This document shows positions 1-6,102 of a stretch of DNA of 12,886 nucleotides, piece by piece. Location of the stretch: positions 1 through 12,886 of the forward strand of contig CAJWVP010000041.1 in the NCBI GenBank assembly GCA_913048145.1, in the 5' to 3' direction. The stretch comes from an uncultured Rhodospirillaceae bacterium. Its GTDB lineage: Bacteria > Pseudomonadota > Alphaproteobacteria > Rhodospirillales > Casp-alpha2. The notes beneath the pieces were generated by a model. The model was not told where the DNA came from. It did not search any database and was given only the letters and a program-made list of their open reading frames with translations. Numbering within the stretch: position 1 is the stretch's first letter; each line of letters starts with the position of its first letter. A program made the position numbers and the translations under genes.

Positions 1-1640
1 AGCTTTTCATCAACATGGGAATGCCGCGCAAGAACATCATCATGTGCGATTCCAAGGGCGTCATCTACAAGGGCCGCAAGGAGGGCATAAACCAGTGGAA
101 GTCGGCCTACGCCTCCTCCACGCCGACCCGCACCCTGGAGGAGGCCCTGAAGGGCGCCGACTGCTTCATCGGGCTCTCGGTGGCCGGTGCCGTTACCCAG
201 GATATGGTGCTCTCCATGGCCGCCCAGCCCTTGATCTTCGCAATGGCCAACCCGGATCCGGAGATCACTCCCGAAGACGTGCGCGCCGTGCGCGATGATG
301 CCATCATCGCCACGGGCCGGTCGGACTATCCAAACCAAATCAACAATGTCTTGGGTTTCCCCTATATTTTCCGCGGCGCGTTGGACGTGCGGGCATCGAC
401 CATTAACGATGAGATGAAGATCGCCGCCGCGCAGGCCCTGGCAGAACTCGCCCGCGAGGACGTGCCCGACGAAGTGGACGCCGCTTACGCCGGCTCACGC
501 CTTCGCTATGGGCCCGATTACCTGATCCCCGCACCCTTCGATCCGCGCCTGATCATCGCCGTGCCAAAGGCCGTAGCTCAAGCCGCCATGGACTCCGGTG
601 TTGCCCGGCGGCCGATTATCGACATGGGCGCTTATGAGGTCGAATTGTCGTCGCGCCTCAACCCGACGGCAGGTTCCTTGCACGGGATTTTCGAGGGCCT
701 GCGGAACAACCCGAGGCGGGTGGTCTTCGCCGAAGGGGAAGAGGAGAAAAGCATCCGCGCCGCTTATGCCTTCCTGAACGGCGGGTTCGGTACGCCCGTG
801 CTGGTCGGCCGGGAAGAGCGGATCAAAGATGCGTTGGGTCGCTTGGGCCTGCCGGCCTCCAAGGACATCGAGATCACCAATTCGAAGCTCAGCCCAGACA
901 CGCAAACCTACATGGATATGCTCTACGAACGTATGCAGCGCCGCGGCTATCTGGAGCGCGACTGCGAACGCCTGGTGAAACGCGACCGCAATCTGTTTGG
1001 CGCACTGATGGTGGAAGCCGGCGACGCCGATGTCCTGGTCACGGGCTTGACCCGCAATTACCACCGCGCGCTGCAACAGATCATGCATGTCCTTGAGGTC
1101 GATCCGGACCGTCATGCCTTCGGGTTGTCACTGGTCATGTCGCGCGGCCAGACCTTGTTTGTCGCTGACACTGCCGTGCACGAAGTCCTGTCCGCCGAAC
1201 AGATAGCCGGCATCGCCGAACAGACATCGGAGGTGGCCCGCAGCCTGGGCCATAACCCGCGCATCGCCTTGATCTCGTACTCTAACTTTGGCCATCCGGA
1301 ACTGGACCGTGCGGAGGTAGTCCGTGACGCGGTGAAACTGTTGGACAAGCGCAAGGTGAGGTTCGAATACGAGGGCGAGATGACCGTTGAGGTCGCACTC
1401 AACGAAGAGGTCATGAAGAACTATCCGTTCTGCCGGCTCACGGGTCCCGCCAATATTCTGATCATGCCGAGCCTGCACACCTCGCAGGTTTCCACCCAGT
1501 TATTGAAGGAACTGGGCGGCGGCACCGTGCTAGGCCCCGTACTTATGGGCCTCAGCAAGCCAGCGCAAATCGTGCCCATGGGGACGACGGTATCAGACAT
1601 GGTCAACATGGCGGCCTTGGCGGCCCAGTCTGCGGACTGA
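1..1640 (+). CDS. maeB: NADP-dependent malic enzyme with C-terminal phosphotransacetylase-like domain (5' partial)
   Basis: Malic enzyme oxidatively decarboxylates malate to pyruvate with NAD(P)+ in the cytoplasm. The frame is open from base 3, so the gene begins before the window. About 545 residues are present against roughly 760 for the family, so the N-terminal catalytic part is missing. Seen: the end of the malic-enzyme NAD-binding domain (FAMANPDPEI near base 240, ATGRSDYPNQINNV near 310, FRGALDVRAS near 370), a linker, then a PTA/PTB-type domain from about base 710 (RVVFAEGEEEKSIRAA) to the stop. The PTA domain reads SYSNFGHPEL near base 1275, where active Pta enzymes have a Ser/Thr/Gly-rich SYSTGTSG-type loop. 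This fits the usual view that the domain in MaeB is regulatory (acetyl-CoA sensing) and not catalytic; that role is family knowledge. The stop lies 3 bp from the stop of the convergent sulfatase gene. Confidence 0.95.
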   Translation, partial: LFINMGMPRKNIIMCDSKGVIYKGRKEGINQWKSAYASSTPTRTLEEALKGADCFIGLSVAGAVTQDMVLSMAAQPLIFAMANPDPEITPEDVRAVRDDAIIATGRSDYPNQINNVLGFPYIFRGALDVRASTINDEMKIAAAQALAELAREDVPDEVDAAYAGSRLRYGPDYLIPAPFDPRLIIAVPKAVAQAAMDSGVARRPIIDMGAYEVELSSRLNPTAGSLHGIFEGLRNNPRRVVFAEGEEEKSIRAAYAFLNGGFGTPVLVGREERIKDALGRLGLPASKDIEITNSKLSPDTQTYMDMLYERMQRRGYLERDCERLVKRDRNLFGALMVEAGDADVLVTGLTRNYHRALQQIMHVLEVDPDRHAFGLSLVMSRGQTLFVADTAVHEVLSAEQIAGIAEQTSEVARSLGHNPRIALISYSNFGHPELDRAEVVRDAVKLLDKRKVRFEYEGEMTVEVALNEEVMKNYPFCRLTGPANILIMPSLHTSQVSTQLLKELGGGTVLGPVLMGLSKPAQIVPMGTTVSDMVNMAALAAQSAD

Positions 1641-1643
1641 CGC

Positions 1644-3170
1644 CTAGACAGGTGCGACCTTCTCCAAGGACACATCTCGCCCAGCGGGCAGGTTGGTGAT
1701 TAGGTCGTCCAGCAGGTCTGCTTTGATTCCCTGGCGGGCCGGATCCGCCCAGAGGTTCGTCCACTGTTTGGGATCATCGGCGAGGTTGTAAAGCTCTCCT
1801 TCGGTGCCATCGTAGAAGTTGGTCGCGCCGTAGCGCGTCAGCACCCAGCCATCGCGGTAAAGGGTCTGGAGCTCCACCGTATTGCCGTCCCAGGTATCGT
1901 ACCACTCGGTAATCGTCCGTTCCCGATCTCCCTCACCGCTGGCTTGCGGGAACGGAATGCCCTCCATCCAGTCCGGCATAGGAAGGCCAGCGGCTGCACA
2001 AATGGTCGGGGCGATATCCACATGTCCGACCGGTTCAGCGACGGTTGCTGAGGCGATGCCCCGAGCCGGTGCCGGCCGCCAGATCAAGGGTACATGCATG
2101 AGTGCCTCAATGTGATATGGCCCCTTGAACAGCATGCCAAAGTCGCCCTGGAACTCGCCGTGATCGGTGGTGAAGATGATCTCTGTGTCCGCGTCCCAGC
2201 CCCGGTCCTTGACGTACGCAAGCACCTGACCAATGGCCTCGTCGATGAGCTCATTCTCGGCGTGAACCATGGCGTTGACCTCGCGGATGCGGTCCGCGGT
2301 TGTCTCGGCGGGAACGAAAGTGGGCGGCACCTCAAAGGCGAATTGGGCCTCGCCTGTGTACCACTGAGTCCAATGGCGCGGCTTCTCGGCTAGAATCTCC
2401 AGACACTTCTCCGGCGAACCAGGATAGCTGTCGGGCACCGGCAAATCCCGCCAATCGAAACGTTGGGCCGCTTCGCGCGGCGGGTCCCAAGGATGGTGCG
2501 GATCGGGGAAGCTCATCCAACAGAACCAGTCCGCGTCATCAACCAATCCGTCCAGCCAGTCCATGGTCCGACTGGCCGTCCAATGGGTGTGGTAGAGCGC
2601 AATGGGGATGGGGTTATCGGCAACCTGCGGCGCGCCGGTTTCCGTCCATCCCCGGTTCGACGGCGCGCCGGCGACGGCGTATTCATGAAAACCCTCGACA
2701 AACTCGGGATGGTTCTCGGCCAGCCATTTGGGATAGTGAAACAGGGATCGACCGGCCCGGCCCGTGTGACCGCAAAGTTCCATGTGATCGAACCCCCGGT
2801 ACGGCCCCGTTGTCTCTTCGGTCGCCGCCATATTCTCGAAAAAGGTTTTGCCCGCATGCGGGTCCAGATGGGCCTTGCCGATCAGTGCCGTCTTGTAACC
2901 GGCGTCCTGGAGGACGTGGGCGAGACTATCCTGATCAGGCGGCAGTTGAATACCGTTCGACGTCACCCCGTGGCGGCGGATGCTTTGGCCTGTAAGGATC
3001 GTCGACCGTGCCGGCATGCAGACCGTACTCTGGTTTCGGGCCTGGGAGAAATTGATGCCCGCGGCCGCCAAACTATCCAGGTTCGGCGTCTTGGCAAACC
3101 TGCCGCCATTGCAGCCCAGCGCGTCAAACCGTTGTTGATCGGTGGTAATGAGAAGGATCTTGCGCCCCAC
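1644..3170 (-). CDS. Type I (formylglycine-dependent) sulfatase, cytoplasmic
   Basis: A 508-residue sulfatase of the alkaline-phosphatase superfamily, expected to hydrolyse a sulfate ester. The substrate cannot be told from sequence. Seen: N-terminal metal-binding DQQ (residues 11-13), the C-x-P-x-R signature CMPAR with Cys51 as the residue converted to formylglycine, GKAH (98-101), FPDPHHPWDP (221-230) and the second metal site TDHGEFQGDFG (335-345). No signal peptide is present: the protein opens directly with the first beta-strand (MGRKILLITTDQQR), so it should act in the cytoplasm on an imported or intracellular ester. The start is GTG with a strong GGAGG five bases upstream (3176-3180). 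No sulfatase-modifying enzyme (FGE or anSME) lies in the window. Upstream is ampG, 110 bp away on the same strand; the spacer carries its own candidate operators. Arylsulfatase, choline sulfatase or a heparan-type N-sulfoglucosamine hydrolase are all possible. Confidence 0.93.
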   Translation of the reverse strand: MGRKILLITTDQQRFDALGCNGGRFAKTPNLDSLAAAGINFSQARNQSTVCMPARSTILTGQSIRRHGVTSNGIQLPPDQDSLAHVLQDAGYKTALIGKAHLDPHAGKTFFENMAATEETTGPYRGFDHMELCGHTGRAGRSLFHYPKWLAENHPEFVEGFHEYAVAGAPSNRGWTETGAPQVADNPIPIALYHTHWTASRTMDWLDGLVDDADWFCWMSFPDPHHPWDPPREAAQRFDWRDLPVPDSYPGSPEKCLEILAEKPRHWTQWYTGEAQFAFEVPPTFVPAETTADRIREVNAMVHAENELIDEAIGQVLAYVKDRGWDADTEIIFTTDHGEFQGDFGMLFKGPYHIEALMHVPLIWRPAPARGIASATVAEPVGHVDIAPTICAAAGLPMPDWMEGIPFPQASGEGDRERTITEWYDTWDGNTVELQTLYRDGWVLTRYGATNFYDGTEGELYNLADDPKQWTNLWADPARQGIKADLLDDLITNLPAGRDVSLEKVAPV

Positions 3171-3280
3171 GCTGGCCTCCGTTGATCGCCCAAGAACTCG
3201 GCCGACTATGGCCGAGCATCAAAGTGTTAACAATCGATCGTGTTTCATTCACACCTGTTAACATAAGGCCCGTATCTCCT
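3171..3280 (-). promoter_or_regulatory. Candidate control region of the sulfatase gene: promoter, twin TGTTAACA palindromes, 7-bp hairpin
   Basis: Seen: two perfect 8-bp palindromes TGTTAACA at 3225-3232 and 3256-3263, centres 31 bp apart, close to three helical turns. A perfect 7-bp inverted repeat CTCGGCC/GGCCGAG lies at 3197-3203/3210-3216 with a 6-nt loop. GGAGG is at 3176-3180. Reading the minus strand, TTGTTA (3228-3233) and CATAGT (3205-3210) are spaced 17 bp, giving a 4/6 plus 4/6 sigma70-like promoter whose -35 overlaps the inner palindrome. The promoter and repressor-operator reading is inference. The hairpin could instead be a weak terminator for the upstream ampG transcript, but only a poor TTCTT tract follows it. 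Confidence 0.45.
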
Positions 3281-4555
3281 TCATTGCTGACCCACTCTGT
3301 GCACTTGGCGCCGCATGAGCCAGACCAGCAGGACAAGACCAGGCACCGCCGCAGCAATAGTGGTCAGAAAGAAGAGGGCCCATCCCAAATGATCAGCCAG
3401 CCAACCGCCGCCCGCAGCAAAAACCGTCCGAGCCTGCGCCGTCAGGGAAGTCACTAGCGCATATTGCGTCGCCGTGAACTGCACGCTGCAGAGCGACGAC
3501 AAGTACGCCACGAAGGCCGCCGTAGCCATAGCGCCAGTCAAATTCTCCACCGCGATGGCAAAGGTCAGCGCACTCAGGCTTTTGCCCGCCGTAGCCAACC
3601 AGGCGAAGGCCAGATTGCCCATGAGCTGCCCAACCCCCGTGACGAACAGCGCCATGAGCAGCCCTTGGCGCGCGACCAATACGCCACCCAGGATGGCACC
3701 CGTCAGCGACATCGCCAGCCCCCACCCCTTGGTAATTACCGCGATCTCAGTGCCGGAGAATCCCATGTCCGCGTAGAACGGGTTGGCCATGGCGCCCAAA
3801 AGGGCATCGCCGTATTTGTAAACAGCCACGAACACCAGGATGACGATCCAGTGCTCGCGCGTCATGAACTCGCGGAACGGCGCGACCACCGCGTTCTGGA
3901 ACCGGGCCCGCCAATCTTCACACGTCGGCTCCGGCCCTTCTAGACGGGCCGGTTCCGGAAGCCAGAGCGTCACCGCCATCCCCAGCACCATCAGCGCCGC
4001 CATGGCCGCGTAGGCCCAAAACCAGCCGTAGACGTCGGCCAAGATCAAGGCGCCGGCGCCGGCGGCCAGGGTTCCCACTCGGTAACCATTAACGAAGTTG
4101 GCTGCGCCGCTGCCCTGTTCCTCATCGTCCAGCATTTCGATTCGGAAGGCGTCGACGACGATATCCTGCGTGGCCGAGGCAAAGGCCAGGGCCACGGCCC
4201 AGAACGCGGTCAGCGTCAGCGCTTCGCCGGGGTTTGTCGCACCCAGCGCCACAATGGTGGCGGCGACGGCAACCTGGGCACATAGCATCCAGCTGCGCCG
4301 CTGGCCAAGCCGAGCCGCCAAGACCGGGATACGGATATGGTCGACCAAGGGCGCCCACAAGAACTTGAACCCGTAGGCCGTGCCGGCCAGCGAGAACCAA
4401 CCGATCTCCGTCAGGGAAACGCTCTCCTGGCGCAACCAGAACGACAGTGTGGAATAGACCAAAAGCAGCGGCAGGCCACTGGCGAAGCCGAGGATGAAAA
4501 GCGCTAGGATTCGCCGATCCAAATACAGCCATACGGCGGCGTTCCAGGACCTCAA
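3281..4555 (-). CDS. ampG: AmpG-type muropeptide MFS transporter
   Basis: A 424-residue polytopic inner-membrane protein of the AmpG/PAT branch of the major facilitator superfamily. AmpG imports GlcNAc-anhydroMurNAc muropeptides from the periplasm for peptidoglycan recycling, and in some bacteria thereby controls beta-lactamase induction. Seen: family-typical GFASGLPL (23-30), FKFLWAPLVD (63-72) and SATQDIVVDAFRIE (127-140), with about twelve hydrophobic segments. It is shorter than E. coli AmpG (491), as many alphaproteobacterial forms are. The start is TTG at 4553-4555, overlapping the upstream glycosyltransferase stop as TTGA. GAGGGAG lies about 7 bases upstream inside the end of that gene, and no other good start exists nearby, so expression is probably by translational coupling. 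No ampD, nagZ, beta-lactamase or ampR gene is in the window. A related PAT-family transporter with a different substrate is the main alternative. Confidence 0.9.
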   Translation of the reverse strand: MRSWNAAVWLYLDRRILALFILGFASGLPLLLVYSTLSFWLRQESVSLTEIGWFSLAGTAYGFKFLWAPLVDHIRIPVLAARLGQRRSWMLCAQVAVAATIVALGATNPGEALTLTAFWAVALAFASATQDIVVDAFRIEMLDDEEQGSGAANFVNGYRVGTLAAGAGALILADVYGWFWAYAAMAALMVLGMAVTLWLPEPARLEGPEPTCEDWRARFQNAVVAPFREFMTREHWIVILVFVAVYKYGDALLGAMANPFYADMGFSGTEIAVITKGWGLAMSLTGAILGGVLVARQGLLMALFVTGVGQLMGNLAFAWLATAGKSLSALTFAIAVENLTGAMATAAFVAYLSSLCSVQFTATQYALVTSLTAQARTVFAAGGGWLADHLGWALFFLTTIAAAVPGLVLLVWLMRRQVHRVGQQ

Positions 4556-5757
4556 GCAGCGTCTCCCTCATCCAGAAGCGCCATGCAGGCCGTCTGGACC
4601 TTGTCCATGGACACGGCAGCAACACAGGGAAACGACGCCTTCGTGTCATCCCGCTTATGGCAGCGCCAGAAACAGTGGTAGCAACCCATCCGCTCATAGA
4701 CGAAACGCGCGTGTCTCGGCGCCACGCCGTCAGGGTAGGGGACGAAGCAACCGAAGTGTCCGCCTCCGACAATAACCACGGTCTTGGCACCGAGTGCGAT
4801 AGCCACATGGGCCGGGCCTGTATCATTGCTGACCACCAACGCCGCGCCCTTCATTATGTCGAGAAGCTCCGGCAACGTTGATCGGCCAGTCATGTCGGCG
4901 ATGCCCTCATCTTTGCGAAGGATCGCCAGCACATCATCGCCGGCTTTCTCTTCGGCCTTGCCGACGAAGACGACCCGCAGGCCTCGCGCGCGCAACCAGC
5001 CTGCCAATGCCGCGTAGTCGGCCAGAGGCCAGCGGCGGCCATATTCGTTGGAGCCTGGGTTGAGTACCGCATAGGGCGCCGTGATTTCGACAGACGACGC
5101 TTGCTCTCGCCAGGCGATGACCGGGGTTGCCGGCGCCACGGACTGCCCGGTGACGGCAGCTATAAACGCGGCATGGCGGACCGTCTCATGATCGGGGTAC
5201 GCACCCGTGTCGATGACCTCCCACCCCTGGCTCATGTACCAGGTGTACTCGGCCCGGGTACGTTCGTTGATATACGGCAACGCCACAACCGTTCGCGGCG
5301 CGCCGGCGACCCAGGCCAGGCTGTCTGACATAAGCGCGCGGCGGAAAAAAGCGTCGCCCACGGTGATCTGCGGCGCGAGGAAACGAACTTGGAAGTTTAC
5401 CTGGAGGCGATATAACAAGCGCCGTGCATAACGGTGTTCATTGATTGTGGTTACACGATAGCCGTCGAATACGTCGCCGGCAATCGACGACCAGCTGTCG
5501 CACCCCAGCAACGTGATATCATTCGCCGATACCCCGAAGGCGTCAGCGTAATGATCCAGGCTATTGCGGAACAGGATCATGTCGCCGATCCCATCCATGC
5601 GGATCACTAGCACCCCGCGCCGGCTACGAAATACCGGCCAGTACCGCGCCAAACCGTCAAAAAGCCGGAAAAGCCACCAGCGCCGGCGCATGCCCTGCGG
5701 CAGAAGGCGCCAAAAGGCGGAAGCGATGATCACCACACGACGGGAGAGCGCATTCAT
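4552..5757 (-). CDS. Glycosyltransferase family 9 (heptosyltransferase-like) protein
   Basis: A 401-residue GT-B fold protein of family GT9, which typically transfers ADP-heptose (or a related sugar) onto lipopolysaccharide core or other envelope glycans at the cytoplasmic face of the inner membrane. Seen: an N-terminal GT9 opening VIRMDGIGDMILF (51-63), the C-domain strand NPGSNEYGRRWP (233-244), and the nucleotide-sugar binding loop VVSNDTGPAHVAIALGAKTV (308-327). Near the C-terminus four cysteines sit at 359, 362, 366 and 378 (CYHCFWRC, then Cys378), a pattern that could bind metal. The basic, aromatic N-terminus (MRRRWWLFRLF, 23-33) may associate with the membrane. Start ATG at 5755-5757 has only a weak AGG upstream. 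It is the first gene of a two-gene coupled unit with ampG. The sugar donor and acceptor cannot be assigned; it need not be WaaC or WaaF. Confidence 0.9.
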   Translation of the reverse strand: MNALSRRVVIIASAFWRLLPQGMRRRWWLFRLFDGLARYWPVFRSRRGVLVIRMDGIGDMILFRNSLDHYADAFGVSANDITLLGCDSWSSIAGDVFDGYRVTTINEHRYARRLLYRLQVNFQVRFLAPQITVGDAFFRRALMSDSLAWVAGAPRTVVALPYINERTRAEYTWYMSQGWEVIDTGAYPDHETVRHAAFIAAVTGQSVAPATPVIAWREQASSVEITAPYAVLNPGSNEYGRRWPLADYAALAGWLRARGLRVVFVGKAEEKAGDDVLAILRKDEGIADMTGRSTLPELLDIMKGAALVVSNDTGPAHVAIALGAKTVVIVGGGHFGCFVPYPDGVAPRHARFVYERMGCYHCFWRCHKRDDTKASFPCVAAVSMDKVQTACMALLDEGDAA

Positions 5758-5837
5758 GAAGCGAACCTAGCCCGCGCCGCCCCAAGTGTACATGGCAGGT
5801 ATGCGGACGGCGGGCTGTGGGAGATCAATCGGTGATC

Positions 5838-5866
5838 ACGATCCCCGTCTGAGGCTTCGATGTCAA
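5838..5866 (-). promoter_or_regulatory. Candidate promoter for the GT9-ampG unit
   Basis: On the minus strand a perfect TTGACA (+ strand TGTCAA, 5861-5866) is followed after 17 bp by GATCGT (5838-5843), a poor -10 with 3 of 6 matches. An 8-bp palindrome GTGATCAC (5832-5839) overlaps the -10 and the expected start point, and could be a regulator site. The resulting leader would be about 75 nt. A perfect -35 alone is weak evidence. Confidence 0.3.
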
Positions 5867-5970
5867 CCTAGAGCTGTTCGGCCACGCCCCCGGGGACGGT
5901 GCCGTCGGCGAGCAGCCTGCTTGATCATCGTTACCCTGTCGCATCTCCCGGGCGACAACAAAGTCTTGGC

Positions 5971-6102
5971 TCAGTTCTTTGCGGCAACCAGTCCCATCTT
6001 ACTGACCTTTCGGCTCAGCACGGTGTTGAGCACCAGTCCACTGCCGCTGATGGTGAAGCCGATGACCAGTGCCCGCCCATGGCGAATTGGTTTACTGCCT
6101 CT
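5971..6102 (-). other. Possible small single-pass membrane peptide frame directly downstream of typA (no canonical start)
   Basis: Directly after the typA TGA, in the same frame, 43 codons stay open to a TGA at 5971-5973. The translation includes ALVIGFTISGSGLVLNTVL, a plausible transmembrane helix, followed by a basic RKVSKMG stretch. Third codon positions are mostly G or C, like real genes here. No ATG, GTG or TTG precedes the helix. The options are an ATT start at 6085-6087, which has AGAGG 10 bases upstream; an ATG at 6078-6080 in the wrong frame, implying an indel in the GGGCGGG run; or readthrough of the typA stop. It could be a decayed or misassembled small gene, a noncanonical start, or chance. 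Confidence 0.25.

Larger units (their letters stand above)
5758..6102. other. 345-bp intergenic spacer between typA and the GT9 gene
   Basis: No full-size gene is convincing here. The plus-strand frames crossing it (opening near 5786 and 5899) run antisense into the 3' end of typA, have arginine/proline-rich composition and no family resemblance, so I treat them as spurious. The spacer contains the candidate GT9 promoter (5838-5866), a small minus-strand frame directly after typA (5971-6102), and a 6-bp stem TGTCGC/GCGACA at 5937-5942/5952-5957 with a 9-nt loop and no U-tract. I do not see a clear Rho-independent terminator after typA. Confidence 0.5.

Noticed and set aside
2300..3185. Long plus-strand open frames opposite the sulfatase gene
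   Set aside because: They lie wholly antisense to a clear sulfatase, have arginine/proline/serine-rich compositions without family resemblance, and arise from high GC content.
5937..5957. Stem TGTCGC/GCGACA as a typA terminator
   Set aside because: Only 6 bp with a 9-nt loop and no U-tract on the transcript strand.
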